Positions 27,766 through 36,063 of a DNA stretch of 64,000 nt are shown piece after piece. Below the pieces are notes generated by a model. That model had not been told where the DNA came from. It saw nothing but the letters and a program-made list of their open reading frames with translations, and ran no database searches. The DNA is from Streptomyces sp. GS7 (GTDB taxonomy: Bacteria > Actinomycetota > Actinomycetes > Streptomycetales > Streptomycetaceae): the NCBI RefSeq assembly GCF_009834125.1, contig NZ_CP047146.1, positions 4,767,501 to 4,831,500 of the forward strand, written 5' to 3'. How positions within the stretch are numbered: position 1 is the stretch's first letter; each line of letters opens with the position of its first letter. Position numbers and translations under genes: made by a program.

Positions 27766-28189
27766 ATCTTTCTCGCCACGATCAACCATGACTAAGTTCT
27801 TCGCATTCGAAGACCTCGCGCGTCCCGGCGCGGTAGCAATATTTCCGGGTTCCGTGTCACCCGCTGTGTGCACCAGGATCATCGCGTGCCTTCCTACCCC
27901 TCCGGTGATCTATCTATCCAGCCCGGCCCTGCAGTTTCTCGCCATTCGCCTGGCGGACCGGCTGTAACGTTGTTACTCAGACCACCATGGCGGCTGGAAA
28001 TGATCCCGGTCGGTTTCCATGTGAACGATTCCCTGAAATGACCCCGCCTGTGACCTGCAACTACCAGCTTGGAGGGGGCGCTTCAGCACGTTATCGAACT
28101 GCAGATTGCGTCGAGTCCTGGCCAAATCGGCGGTCCTCATTATCGAGCCGAAACCGGCAAGTCTTCGGTCTGTTGTTCGGGGATGGGTG
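27766..28189. other. Non-coding stretch with no supported gene
   Basis: The only tidy frame is a 59-codon ORF starting at ATG 27788, but it has no ribosome site and no recognisable domain. The stretch probably contains the promoter of the leftward two-gene unit. Confidence 0.35.
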
Positions 28190-28470
28190 CCGAAGTCGGA
28201 GACATGCGTCGGCTGGTGCCCGCGGGGCGGGAGGATCTGCCGCTGCGGGGCGTCGCGGCACTGGAGTCGGGCGAGGCCGCCACCGTCGCCAGGGCTCGGT
28301 TCCCGGACGGCGTGTACGCGAGCATCGGCGCCGCCGAGTCCCCCAACCGGTCCTGGCAGGTCGCGCGTACCGCCCTCCGCTTCACCACCGCGCGCTGGCC
28401 CGTCGTCCACCACGACGACGTGAGCGCGCCGGCCTTGCTCGCCCGGCCCCACCGAGCCCGCCGGCCTGAC
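28190..28470 (+). pseudogene. Remnant of a PucR/CdaR-type transcriptional regulator
   Basis: The frame reads YASIGAAESPNRSWQVARTA, then LRFTTARWPVVHHDDVSAPA. This resembles the region just before the C-terminal helix-turn-helix in PucR-type regulators, where a phrase like QLARTALRFTxxxxPVVHxDDLGALALLA is common. There is no start, the first part is unrelated, and the helix-turn-helix is not intact. It is a fragment at best. Confidence 0.4.
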
Positions 28471-29049
28471 CCGGGCCGCGCCCGCACTCACCGTGTGGCG
28501 TCTCCTGGACGTCTTACCCTCGCCCCACCTGCCTCAAGTCAAGGCCTGCTACCGGGACTTGACGGCGACACCGCCATGAGGGGCAGGGGTTGGAGGTCTC
28601 TGTCCAGCCCGCCCGAGGGGTGCACGTCGCTCGGACGGCGACTGTGGATATGACATGCGGCTGTGGGACGGCCTGCTGGGAGGTGACGCGCCCAGTCGAC
28701 CGGTGAGGTGCGAGGCGGGTGCCGCCGCGAGCGGTGGGCCTTCGGCTGGTGAAGCAGATGAGCAGAGGCGACGTCCCACTCGCGGTCAAGGGCCAGATGT
28801 CCCGCAGCAAGGACAGCCGTCGAAAGCGTCGTCGGTGTGGAAGGGCCTCGCTCTCCGGCCACTGGGATGGGAGCACTGTCGTAGGGCACGCCGCGCGGAC
28901 GGACTCGCCGGCCAAGGCGGGGAAGATCACCCCCGGGCATTCAGCGGAATGGGGTGACCTGATGTGCCGAGAGCAGAGAGATGCCGTTGACCTGCGGGGG
29001 TGCGAGTGGCTACGTCGTATCCGCTGCAGCGAGCAAGGCACCTTTCTGG
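28471..29049. other. Gene-poor stretch with no supported coding region
   Basis: No frame on either strand has a ribosome site, a known domain or sensible length. It lies between two transposon or regulator remnants and looks like decayed DNA. Confidence 0.35.
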
Positions 29050-29214
29050 TGGTCGAAAGTACAAGGGTGGGCCCGTCGGCTGTCCGTGGTGGCTGACGGG
29101 AAGAGGCCGGCGGGGCACGCGGGGGCGGTGCTCCTGCGGATCACCCGCAAGACGCTTCTCGCCCTCCCCGACACGTCCGACACCCATCGCGGCTGTGATC
29201 GACGCGAAGCCTAG
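29050..29214 (+). pseudogene. N-terminal scrap of an IS1380-type transposase
   Basis: The frame contains ARRLSVVADGKRPAGHAGAV, then LLRITRKTLLALPD, then a stop. Actinobacterial IS1380-family transposases start with a similar phrase (LSVxADGKGVxxHAGxVxLRxLADRTGL). The catalytic part is missing. Confidence 0.4.
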
Positions 29215-29495
29215 GCAGCCTTCGGGCGGTCGGCGGGCGCGCGGTCCAGGCTGCGCAGGGCGAGCAGCCCGCCGATGCCCGGGACAGCCGCCAGCAGCAC
29301 GCGTCGCCCCGTCGAACGCGGATCGCGCCAGGTGGCGATCACGCCGTAGAGCCAGGCGAAGCCGTGGACCGGGCCGGTCAGCGCGGCAACCGTGTGCGCG
29401 TTGAGCGTCGCCATGTTCGTGAACAGCACGGCGAGGGTGACGAACTCGATCGTCGCGGAGATCCTCAGCGGCATGCGAGTGGCCATCGTCTTCAC
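29211..29495 (-). CDS. Small DUF3817-type integral membrane protein
   Basis: A protein of about 94 residues with three hydrophobic segments (ATIEFVTLAVLFTNMATL, LTGPVHGFAWLYGVIATW and a C-terminal VLLAAVPGIGGLLALRS). The GPVHGFxxxxY phrase is typical of DUF3817. I chose GTG 29495, which overlaps the previous stop in GTGA; ATG 29486 is an alternative three codons in. It is translationally coupled to the membrane-protein gene before it. The biochemical role of the family is unknown. Confidence 0.75.
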   Translation of the reverse strand: MKTMATRMPLRISATIEFVTLAVLFTNMATLNAHTVAALTGPVHGFAWLYGVIATWRDPRSTGRRVLLAAVPGIGGLLALRSLDRAPADRPKAA

Positions 29496-29962
29496 ACCCC
29501 CGTCGTCGAGCCGGGGCGGACGATCATCAAGACGGTGACCGTCGCCCACAGCAGATTGAAGATCCCGGTGAACACGGCGAGTCGAGCGGCGGCGGATCCC
29601 TCCACCACCGCTTCACCGAGGCGATCCTCCAGGGCGGCGAGTGCGGCCTGCTGGCGCGGCAACACCAACAGGCCGAGGACGACCGCCGCCGCCGCGGTCA
29701 GCGCGATGGAGGTGATCAACCAGGGGCTGCCGAGAACGTGCAGCTCGCTGGCAACGGCGAAGCCGAACACCGGCACGGCAATCCCGATGTGGGCGTAGAC
29801 CCGGCAGATCCGGTGCAGCAAAGCGACGGTGACGGTGCCGCCGACGTCGCCGTCCGCGGCGGCGCGGCGCAAGGCCGTGGGGAACATGCTGGCGGCCACG
29901 GTCACCGGGCCGACCGCGATGATGGCGGCGAGGACGTGCAGGGCGAGCAGGAGTTTGGTCAC
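29492..29962 (-). CDS. Integral membrane protein (DUF2269-like)
   Basis: A 156-residue protein with four hydrophobic segments, beginning LLLALHVLAAIIAVGPVTVAA and ending with LAVFTGIFNLLWATVTVLMIV. The HVLAAIIAVGP phrase and overall size resemble DUF2269-type membrane proteins. It starts with GTG after GGGGAG and is coupled to the DUF3817 gene. It is divergent from the GlxA regulator, with about 280 bp between, so that regulator may control it. Confidence 0.75.
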   Translation of the reverse strand: MTKLLLALHVLAAIIAVGPVTVAASMFPTALRRAAADGDVGGTVTVALLHRICRVYAHIGIAVPVFGFAVASELHVLGSPWLITSIALTAAAAVVLGLLVLPRQQAALAALEDRLGEAVVEGSAAARLAVFTGIFNLLWATVTVLMIVRPGSTTGV

Positions 29963-30244
29963 CGGACCGTACTCCCCACGCTGCTCCGGGTGCCGGCGGA
30001 AAGGTGACGCGTGGATGGTGCGGGCATGTGTGAGTACGCCTTCTCAGGTGCGGGGCAGCAGTAGGAGGCGCGGCCCAGAGGCGGGCCGCCGCCGAGATCG
30101 ACCCTAGAAACCCGCCCCCGCGACTCCCAGCGGCTGGAACGACAGAAAGCAACGGGATCTCGCCATCCCTTTGACCTGCGCGCTTGTGCACCATAGGAAG
30201 AAAGGGCGTGGTCAGAGCTGTGGCCGATAACTGAGGAGTCCTAG
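29963..30244. promoter_or_regulatory. Divergent intergenic region between the membrane-protein pair and the GlxA regulator
   Basis: A 282 bp gap holds start signals for both directions, including GAGGAG at 30233-30238 for the regulator. No clear promoter pair or palindrome was identified by eye. Confidence 0.4.
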
Positions 30245-31198
30245 GTGCACACCGTCGCGGTCCTGGCACTCGACCGGGTCATCCCCTTCGACCTGTCCAC
30301 GCCCCTGGAGGTGTTCGACCGGGTGCGGCTGCCCGACGGGCGACGCCCCTACCAAGTGCGGGTATGCGCCATATCTCCGCAGGTCCAGGCGCGAGGCTTC
30401 GTGATCACCGCGCCCTGGGGACTGGAGGGCCTGGCCGACGCCGACACCGTGATCGTCCCCGGGCGTGCGGAAGGGGCGCCCCCGCCCGCCGAGGAGGCAC
30501 TGGAGGCGCTGCGGCAAGCGGCGGCCCGGGGCGCGAGGATCGCCTCCCTCTGCGTCGGCGCGCTGGACCTGGCCGCGACCGGCCTACTCGACGGGCTGCC
30601 CGCCACCACCCACTGGGCCGCGGCGCCCGAACTGGCCCGCAGGCACCCCCAGATCGAGGTACGCCCCGACGTCCTCTACGTCGACAACGGCCAGTTCCTC
30701 ACCTCAGCCGGAGCCTCCGCAGGCATTGACCTGTGCCTCCACATGATCCGCCGTGACTGGGGCTCGGCCGTGGCGGCAAGCGCAGCGCGCCTGGCCGTCA
30801 CCCCTCTCGAACGGGAAGGCGGCCAGGCCCAGTTCATCGTTCACGCCCAACCACCGGTCCCCCGCGGGTCGGCCCTGGAGCCGGTGCTCTCCTGGATGGA
30901 GGAGCACCTGAGCGAGGAGCTGACCCTCGAACTGCTGGCCCGGTGCGCCGGGATGAGCCCGCGCACCTTCAGCAGGCGATTCCGTGAGCAGACCGGCGCG
31001 ACGCCGCTGCAGTGGCTGCTGCGAGCCCGGGTCCGTCGCGCGCAACTCCTGCTGGAGAGCACCGATCACACCGTCGACCGCATCGCGGACCAGGCCGGCT
31101 TCGGGTCCCCGACAGCCTTCCGGGAACGCTTCAAACGGGTCGTCGGAACCTCCCCGCAGAGCTACCGGGCCGCCTTCCGCGGTCGAGAACAGACATGA
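30245..31198 (+). CDS. GlxA-type AraC family transcriptional regulator with DJ-1/PfpI sensor domain
   Basis: A 317-residue regulator with the GlxA plan. The N-terminal half (about 1-185) is a DJ-1/PfpI domain with an elbow cysteine in IASLCVGALDLAATG. The C-terminal half (about 215-315) has two helix-turn-helices in AraC style, including MSPRTFSRRFREQTG and the second-helix phrase TVDRIADQAGFGSPTAFRER. It starts with GTG behind GAGGAG. The downstream DJ-1 protein, short protein and SRPBCC protein, and the divergent membrane pair, are likely targets. A 16 bp palindrome lies 155 bp downstream of its stop. Confidence 0.9.
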   Translation: MHTVAVLALDRVIPFDLSTPLEVFDRVRLPDGRRPYQVRVCAISPQVQARGFVITAPWGLEGLADADTVIVPGRAEGAPPPAEEALEALRQAAARGARIASLCVGALDLAATGLLDGLPATTHWAAAPELARRHPQIEVRPDVLYVDNGQFLTSAGASAGIDLCLHMIRRDWGSAVAASAARLAVTPLEREGGQAQFIVHAQPPVPRGSALEPVLSWMEEHLSEELTLELLARCAGMSPRTFSRRFREQTGATPLQWLLRARVRRAQLLLESTDHTVDRIADQAGFGSPTAFRERFKRVVGTSPQSYRAAFRGREQT

Positions 31199-31211
31199 AA
31201 GCCAGGGGCCG

Positions 31212-31228
31212 GGTGCCACGTCGGCACC
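31212..31228. terminator. Weak hairpin after the GlxA regulator
   Basis: GGTGCC and GGCACC with a five-base loop, 13 bases after the stop. The 6 bp stem is short, so termination is uncertain. Confidence 0.35.
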
Positions 31229-31354
31229 GAGGCCGTCGGCGGGCAGGTGCACACAGCCGTTCCCCCCATGGCTGCGACACAGACCCATTGCCCGGAACGG
31301 GAAACCGACCGCAGCGTCCTGTGAGGTCGCCGGGACGGCCAACACCTGGCCCGA

Positions 31355-31370
31355 CCGGTCAGCTGACCGG
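31355..31370. promoter_or_regulatory. Perfect 16 bp palindrome upstream of the DJ-1 gene
   Basis: CCGGTCAGCTGACCGG is exactly self-complementary and lies about 135 bp before the DJ-1 gene start. A separate hairpin (CTCGCC/GGCGAG) follows at 31380-31395. Position and symmetry suggest an operator, possibly for the neighbouring regulator or another dimeric regulator. Confidence 0.5.
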
Positions 31371-31506
31371 ATCGGACTCCTCGCCGGCTGGCGAGAACCC
31401 GTTGAAGGGTGTCACGAACGCCACTGGGATCGGGCGCCTCCCCTGCCTAGCGTGAACCAGGAAATCGGCCCTTGCCGACAAAACCTTCACCCTGAGGGAC
31501 CTGCGG

Positions 31507-32199
31507 ATGCACGTTCAGATCGTCTTGTTCGACGGCTTCGACCCGCTCGACGTGATCGCCCCCTACGAAGTCCTCTACGCCGGAGGCACCGCCGGCGACG
31601 GCGCCGTGACCGTGGAACTGGTGTCCGCCGAGGGCCCCCGGGAGGTCGTCAGCGGCACCGGAGCCCTGGCGTTGCGCGCCACCGCCTCCCTGGACCCGGA
31701 CCGCCCCGGCCTGGTGCTGGTCCCCGGGGCCTCCGGCCGCGTCGGCGATCCCGGGGAGATGCCCGACCAGGAAGCGTGCGAGGAAGGCGAGTGGCGCCAG
31801 GACGAGTTCATCTCCGTCCTCCTCGGCCGTACCCTCACCACGGAACTGCCCGCCCTCCTCAAGGCGGCCATGGACAACCCGCAGATCACCATGACCGCCG
31901 TCTGCGGCGGCTCCCTGGTACTGGCGATGGCCGGGCTGATCGAGGGCCGACACGCCACCACCCACCACATGGGCCTGGACATGCTGGAGGCCACCGGCGT
32001 CCACGCCCTGCGCGCCCGCGTCGTCGACGACGGCGACCTGATCACCGGCTCTGGCGTCACCTCCGGCCTGGACCTCGGCCTGTACCTGCTCGAACGCGAG
32101 ATCGGCCCGCAGATCGCCCATGCCGTCGAGGAACTCTTCGCCCACGAGCGCCGCGGCACGACCTGGTGCGCCCAGGGCCCCGCCCCCGTCGCCCTCTGA
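31507..32199 (+). CDS. DJ-1/PfpI family protein (isonitrile-hydratase-like)
   Basis: A 230-residue protein that is a single DJ-1/PfpI domain. It begins MHVQIVLFDGFDPLDVIAPYE, the usual family start, and the nucleophile elbow is TAVCGGSLVLAMAG with the conserved cysteine. A family-typical HHM-containing segment (HATTHHMGLDMLEATG) follows. Members include isonitrile hydratases, glyoxalase-like enzymes and repressor co-factors, so the reaction cannot be fixed. It lies downstream of the GlxA regulator, which shares the same domain, and leads the short gene at 32236 by 36 bp. Confidence 0.85.
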   Translation: MHVQIVLFDGFDPLDVIAPYEVLYAGGTAGDGAVTVELVSAEGPREVVSGTGALALRATASLDPDRPGLVLVPGASGRVGDPGEMPDQEACEEGEWRQDEFISVLLGRTLTTELPALLKAAMDNPQITMTAVCGGSLVLAMAGLIEGRHATTHHMGLDMLEATGVHALRARVVDDGDLITGSGVTSGLDLGLYLLEREIGPQIAHAVEELFAHERRGTTWCAQGPAPVAL

Positions 32200-32235
32200 C
32201 GCCCACCACCGCCGACAGCAAGGAGCAGCCGAGAC

Positions 32236-32544
32236 ATGTCCGTTGAAGGCACCTGGGACCTGACCATCGCCACCCCCATCGGACGCATCCGGCCCGTCAT
32301 AGAGCTGAGCCGCCGTGACGGGCAGCTGACCGGGATCGCACACGGCCTGGACGAAGACGTCCCCCTCCAGGACATCGCCCTCGATGGCGACACACTCACC
32401 TGGAGGCAGGCCGTCACCAAGCCCATGCGCCTGAACCTCACGTTCACCGTCACCATCGACGGCGACACCCTCGCCGGTACGTCCAGAGCCGGACGTCTCC
32501 CCTCCTCCAACGTCACCGGCCAGCGCCGCGCGCACCAGGGCTGA
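32236..32544 (+). CDS. Small uncharacterised protein (102 aa)
   Basis: A 102-residue protein beginning MSVEGTWDLTIATPIGRIRP, with alternating hydrophobic and polar residues that suggest a beta-barrel (LNLTFTVTIDGDTLAGTSRAG). AAGGAG lies about ten bases before the ATG. Short lipocalin-like proteins with this layout are common in actinomycetes beside small enzymes, but I do not assign a function. It is probably cotranscribed with the DJ-1 gene. Confidence 0.75.
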   Translation: MSVEGTWDLTIATPIGRIRPVIELSRRDGQLTGIAHGLDEDVPLQDIALDGDTLTWRQAVTKPMRLNLTFTVTIDGDTLAGTSRAGRLPSSNVTGQRRAHQG

Positions 32545-32779
32545 GTCCTTCCCGTGATGCCCTCGCGCACCGCCTGGCGTGTCGCAGGATGCGCATGCGT
32601 GAGACTGCCTCCCCGGCACGCGAAACGTGACCCGTACGAGCCCGCCATTGGTGGCACAGGAGCGGGTTCCGCCCGCACGACCGATGAGTTCCACCGTGTC
32701 GCGTCGTCTGCGTGTGGGGAACATCCCCCTTCCGCGCCCGCGAGAGACCCGAGATGAGATGACAAGGAGCGTGCACACC

Positions 32780-33256
32780 GTGGACCAGGAGAACGTGAGC
32801 GCCAGCCTGACTGTCGCCGTGCCCGCCGCGAGGGTGTTCGCGGTGCTGGCGGACCCGACGGCCCATTCTGCGATCGATGGCACCGGCTGGGTTCGGGAAG
32901 CTGTCGACCGGGCGCCGCTGACCGAGGTGGGGCAGATTTTCCGGATGGACATGTACCACGCCAACCACCCAGACGGTGGCTACCAGGTGGCCAGCAAGGT
33001 CCAGATGCTCGACCCGCCGCGCGCCATTGGCTGGCTGACGGGGCAGGAGAAGAGCGACGGTCACCTGGAGTTCGGCGGCTGGTTCTGGCGATACGACCTT
33101 GCGCCGCTCGGTCCGTCCGAGACCGAGGTCACACTCACCTACGACTGGTCGGCGGTGCCGCAGTTCATCCGGGAGTACATCCAGTTCCCACCGTTCGACC
33201 CTGAGCATCTCACCAACTCCCTGCACCACCTGGCCGAGCTTGCCTCCGGCAGGTGA
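32780..33256 (+). CDS. SRPBCC (START-like) family protein
   Basis: A 158-residue protein of the SRPBCC fold (polyketide cyclase/START-type), with the N-terminal phrase VAVPAARVFAVLADPTAHSA and a C-terminal helix (LTNSLHHLAELA). I chose GTG 32780 because AAGGAG lies ten bases upstream; ATG 32759 is an in-frame alternative. The fold makes a hydrophobic cavity for a small ligand, so binding or a simple enzymatic step is likely but unspecified. It closes the GlxA/DJ-1 neighbourhood. Confidence 0.8.
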   Translation: MDQENVSASLTVAVPAARVFAVLADPTAHSAIDGTGWVREAVDRAPLTEVGQIFRMDMYHANHPDGGYQVASKVQMLDPPRAIGWLTGQEKSDGHLEFGGWFWRYDLAPLGPSETEVTLTYDWSAVPQFIREYIQFPPFDPEHLTNSLHHLAELASGR

Positions 33257-33295
33257 TGCCCTCGACCAGAACAACCATGAGCACGGAGACCTCGC

Positions 33296-33450
33296 ATGCA
33301 GACGATGCCGGTCGGCGCCCGCTGTGACCTGACCGACGTCCAGTGGGTGGCACTCGAACCGCGGCTGCCGGGCGGGGCGGGGCCGGGCCGGCAGCCGGAT
33401 CGCCCGCGGCGGCTTGGCGCTTGGTCGACGGGGTGAGACCTCGTGCACCC
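33296..33450 (+). pseudogene. N-terminal scrap of an IS5-type transposase
   Basis: From ATG 33296 the frame reads ARCDLTDVQWVALEPRLPGG, then GRQPDRPRRLGAW, and stops at 33436. A nearby second frame continues the family phrase as RLVDGVRPR, so a frameshift is likely. This matches the start of IS5/DUF4096 transposases (DLTDxQWxxLEPLLP...GRP...RQLVDGVRWR). Only the beginning remains. Confidence 0.55.
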
Positions 33451-33460
33451 CGCGCACACC

Positions 33461-33700
33461 ACGTTGGACTGTGCGCAGTGCGGAGCGGGACCAAACACGC
33501 ACTGCCTCTTTCGGAACGTACCTATGCCTGCACCGTGTACGGAGCCCTGTCCCCCAGGACAAGAACTCCGCGCGCGTGATGCTGGTCCGGGCTGGTCTCA
33601 ACCCAGCTCGTGCTGAGGGCGTAAGACCATCTGAGCCGCCGGCTCAGATGGCAGCCTGCGCCAGAAATCCCCGCTCAGCCCTGGAGGGTGAGGAATGCCC
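33461..33700 (+). pseudogene. C-terminal remnant of an IS200/IS605-type TnpB RNA-guided nuclease
   Basis: Three short frames together give the TnpB tail. TLDCAQCGA is the first half of the zinc finger. A second frame gives KHALPLSERTYACTVYGALS, and a third gives DKNSARVMLVRAGLNPARAE and then GVRP. This matches the CxxCG...LSERxYxCxxCG...RDxNSARVMLxRAG ending of actinobacterial TnpB. The last zinc cysteine is Tyr (TGC to TAC), and two frameshifts break the sequence. The N-terminal and main RuvC parts are missing, so it is dead. Confidence 0.6.
33627..33651. repeat. Perfect inverted repeat after the TnpB remnant
   Basis: CCATCTGAGCC and GGCTCAGATGG form an 11 bp perfect stem with a GCC loop. 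It overlaps the 3' end of the TnpB remnant, where intact elements encode the guide-RNA scaffold, so it may be a relic of that RNA; this is inference. Confidence 0.6.
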
Positions 33701-33952
33701 TTCCTCTGGGAAGGGGAGGTTACAGCCACGTCCATCAGTACCCCGCAGCAGCGACGGATCTCAAGCCTCGGAACCGGACACAGGGACCACGCACGCGACG
33801 ACGGTGTCGCGATCCAGCGCTCGAACGGTCTCCGGAACTTCCCAGCATCGGAAACCGCTACCAACAACGGATGGGGTTCCCCTCACACCTGTCGGTTGTC
33901 CCAACGGTCTGTCGAAGGTCCGTCGTCCGCACGAAGACACCGCGGGTCACAC
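33701..33952. other. Non-coding stretch after the TnpB remnant
   Basis: No supported gene. In an intact IS200/IS605 element this is where the right end and guide RNA would lie, but no end sequences were recognised. Confidence 0.3.
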
Positions 33953-33997
33953 GTCCCATCGTCTTGTCGGGCACTCGCGCCGACAAAACGATGGGAC
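33953..33997. terminator. Long hairpin downstream of the SPFH gene
   Basis: GTCCCATCGTCTTGTCGG at 33953-33970 pairs with CCGACAAAACGATGGGAC at 33980-33997, with one mismatch in 18 and a nine-base loop. It lies 73 bp after the stop of the leftward SPFH gene and is the likely terminator for that unit. A transposon end is an alternative. Confidence 0.6.
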
Positions 33998-34069
33998 ACC
34001 CGGATAGTTGCAGGTCAGCGGCGTGCTCTACGGCAAGTCAGTGGCCTCCAGGACTATGTCTCGCATTGG

Positions 34070-35212
34070 CTATTCGATTTCAACCCGGCCGCCGGGGGCG
34101 GTGCCGTTGTTGTTGGTGTGGCCGGAGGCGTCGGGGGTGCCGAGGTTGCGGCGTACCGAGTCGAGGATGGTGAGGCCCTGGCCGACCAGGCCGGCGGCGA
34201 TCTCGCCGAGGCCGTCGGTGCCGTTGAGGACGTTGACGTTGGCGCCTGCGAGGCCGGCGGAGGCTTCCTTGACGATCTGCGGGAGCTGGTCGATGAGCAT
34301 CCGGTCCAGTGCGACCCGGTCGTGTGAGGCGGCGGCCTCGGCCTGGATCTTCATGCGCTCGGCTTCGGCCAGGGCCAGTAGCCGGATGCGCTCGGCCTCC
34401 GCCTCGGCGGGCTTGACGACCTCGGCGACCAGTTCCTGCTGGCGCAGTTTGGCGGCGCGCTCGGCGAGTTCGGTCTGCGCGGCCAGTACCTCCTGCTGGG
34501 CGTGTGCCTGGGCGAGTGGGCCGGCCTGGGCGGCTCGGGCCTGGGCGCGGTCGACCTCGGCGTTGTACTCGGCCTGCACGACGGCGGTCTGCCGCTGGTA
34601 CTCGGCCTGGTTGCGTGCCGCCTCCTGCTGGGCCTCGACCGACGCCTGGGTGGCCTGGGCCTGGGCGACCTGGGCCTGCTGCTGGATGGCGGCCTTGTGC
34701 GGCGCGGACATCGCCTCGATGTAGCCGGTGTCGCCGTCGTCGATGGACTGGATCTGGAGCGAGTCGACGATCAGGCCGATCTTGGCCATCTCGGTCTTGG
34801 AGGTCTCCAGGACCTCGGTGGCCAGCTTCTGCCGCTCGGTGACGATCTCCTCGACCGTCATCGAGCCGATGATGGACCGCAGATGACCGGCGAAGATCCG
34901 GCCGGTCAGTATTGCCATCTGGTCCTGGTCGGACAGGAACCGCTGACCGGCGTTGACGATGCTCTCGGTGTCGTTGCCGACCTTGAACGCGATCACGGCG
35001 CGGACGGTGAGGGTGATGCCCTGCCGGGTGACGCACTTTTCGGCGACCTCGGCCTCACACATGGCCAGGGTCAGGAAGCGCACCTTGCGGATGACCGGCA
35101 GCACGAACTTGCCGTGGCCGGTGACCACTCGGAACGGAGCGCCGCCCTGGCCACGCTTGCCTCCTGAGATCAGCATGGCTTGATCAGGGGCGGGAACGCG
35201 GTATCCGAACAT
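34070..35212 (-). CDS. SPFH/Band 7 (flotillin-like) protein
   Basis: A 380-residue protein of the flotillin type. An SPFH domain (about 1-170) begins MFGYRVPAPDQAMLISGG and includes ITLTVRAVIAFKVG and ILTGRIFAGHLRSIIGSM. A long Ala/Gln/Glu-rich coiled-coil (about 180-310) follows, with repeated AQA and AEA motifs. The tail ends in a Gly/Asn-rich segment. Flotillins organise membrane microdomains and form oligomers. There is no strong transmembrane helix, so the contact with membranes should be peripheral. AAGGAG about nine bases upstream overlaps the stop codon of the previous small gene, showing coupling to it. Confidence 0.88.
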   Translation of the reverse strand: MFGYRVPAPDQAMLISGGKRGQGGAPFRVVTGHGKFVLPVIRKVRFLTLAMCEAEVAEKCVTRQGITLTVRAVIAFKVGNDTESIVNAGQRFLSDQDQMAILTGRIFAGHLRSIIGSMTVEEIVTERQKLATEVLETSKTEMAKIGLIVDSLQIQSIDDGDTGYIEAMSAPHKAAIQQQAQVAQAQATQASVEAQQEAARNQAEYQRQTAVVQAEYNAEVDRAQARAAQAGPLAQAHAQQEVLAAQTELAERAAKLRQQELVAEVVKPAEAEAERIRLLALAEAERMKIQAEAAASHDRVALDRMLIDQLPQIVKEASAGLAGANVNVLNGTDGLGEIAAGLVGQGLTILDSVRRNLGTPDASGHTNNNGTAPGGRVEIE

Positions 35213-35226
35213 TGCTTGTTCTCTCC

Positions 35227-35469
35227 TTAATCGGCGTCGCCGGGCGACGCGTCCAACGGATCAGCCCACTCCATGACGTCGACCTGGCGATTGCCACGGG
35301 ACTCGATCACGAGCACCGTCGTTCGTGCCGGAAGGGGCTCGGCGGACCACGCGAGAAAAGCTTCGGAACCCCCGCGGACCCGCACCAGAACCTCACCGGG
35401 TCCGGCAGCCCCACGAGTGCCGATCAGCAGCACTCCGGTACAGCCGAATACGGCGTCGTCCCGGACCAT
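35227..35469 (-). CDS. Short NfeD-like partner of the SPFH protein
   Basis: An 80-residue protein with alternating beta strands (VFGCTGVLLIGTRGAAGPGE, VLVRVRGG, TTVLVIESRGNRQVDVMEW). The size, beta pattern and position just before an SPFH gene resemble the OB-fold domain of NfeD partners, here without the membrane part. Its TAA stop overlaps the ribosome site of the SPFH gene. Confidence 0.65.
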   Translation of the reverse strand: MVRDDAVFGCTGVLLIGTRGAAGPGEVLVRVRGGSEAFLAWSAEPLPARTTVLVIESRGNRQVDVMEWADPLDASPGDAD

Positions 35470-35609
35470 TTACCGCCGCCTTTCCCCCGTTGCGTTCGTG
35501 GTGCCCGACCCTAACTCACCGGATCTGACCGCGCTCTGTCGGGATGTGTCCGATAGGGCTGGTGAGGGAACGCCGGCCGGGCATGCTTTGAACAGGGCGA
35601 ATTTGACGC

Positions 35610-35810
35610 GCCCTTAACGGGCTCATCGCATGTGAGGACGCCGTCGAACCGGTGAGGGTCATCGATCAGACGTCGCTTGCCTTCGGCGAGGATCTCGCTG
35701 TTCGCGGTATACCAGGACACCGCCAGCCCCCCTGCGACGACGCGACTTACGGAGAGGTGACCGAGTCCATCGAGACGGCAGAACGCGGTCAGACAGAGCG
35801 CGGCGGACAT
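35610..35810 (-). pseudogene. Internal fragment of an ISL3-type transposase
   Basis: The leftward frame reads LGHLSVSRVVAGGLAVSWYT, then ANSEILAEGKRRLIDDPHRF, then DGV. This matches the ISL3-family phrase HLSVSRVAxxLGVSWxTANxAVLAEGRRLLIDDPxRFDGV just before the first catalytic Asp (GVDEHVWRH), which is missing. A second piece of what looks like the same gene, its N-terminus, lies at 37929-38039 in the same orientation. Confidence 0.65.
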
Positions 35811-36063
35811 AGCGTGGAGCCTGTCGAGGTCTTTCGGATGGGCAGTGGAGGAAGAACTTCCATCCTGGAAGGCCTCCACGCCTGCCCGCCAACACTCCCG
35901 ACTGCGAAGAGCCGATGAACGTCGCCGATCAGTAACCGTAGACGTACTGATTGAGGACGTTGTTCGAAGGCGACGGTTGGCTCTTAGTGGTGCCGTTGGG
36001 GTGCACCCAACGCGACAGATGTGTCGCAGACGTGGGGCCTGCTTGGATGTACCGAGGTAACGA

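Noticed and set aside
27788..27967. A 59-codon ORF (MTKFFAFEDLARPGAV...)
   Set aside because: It has no ribosome site and no recognisable homology. It could be real but cannot be supported.
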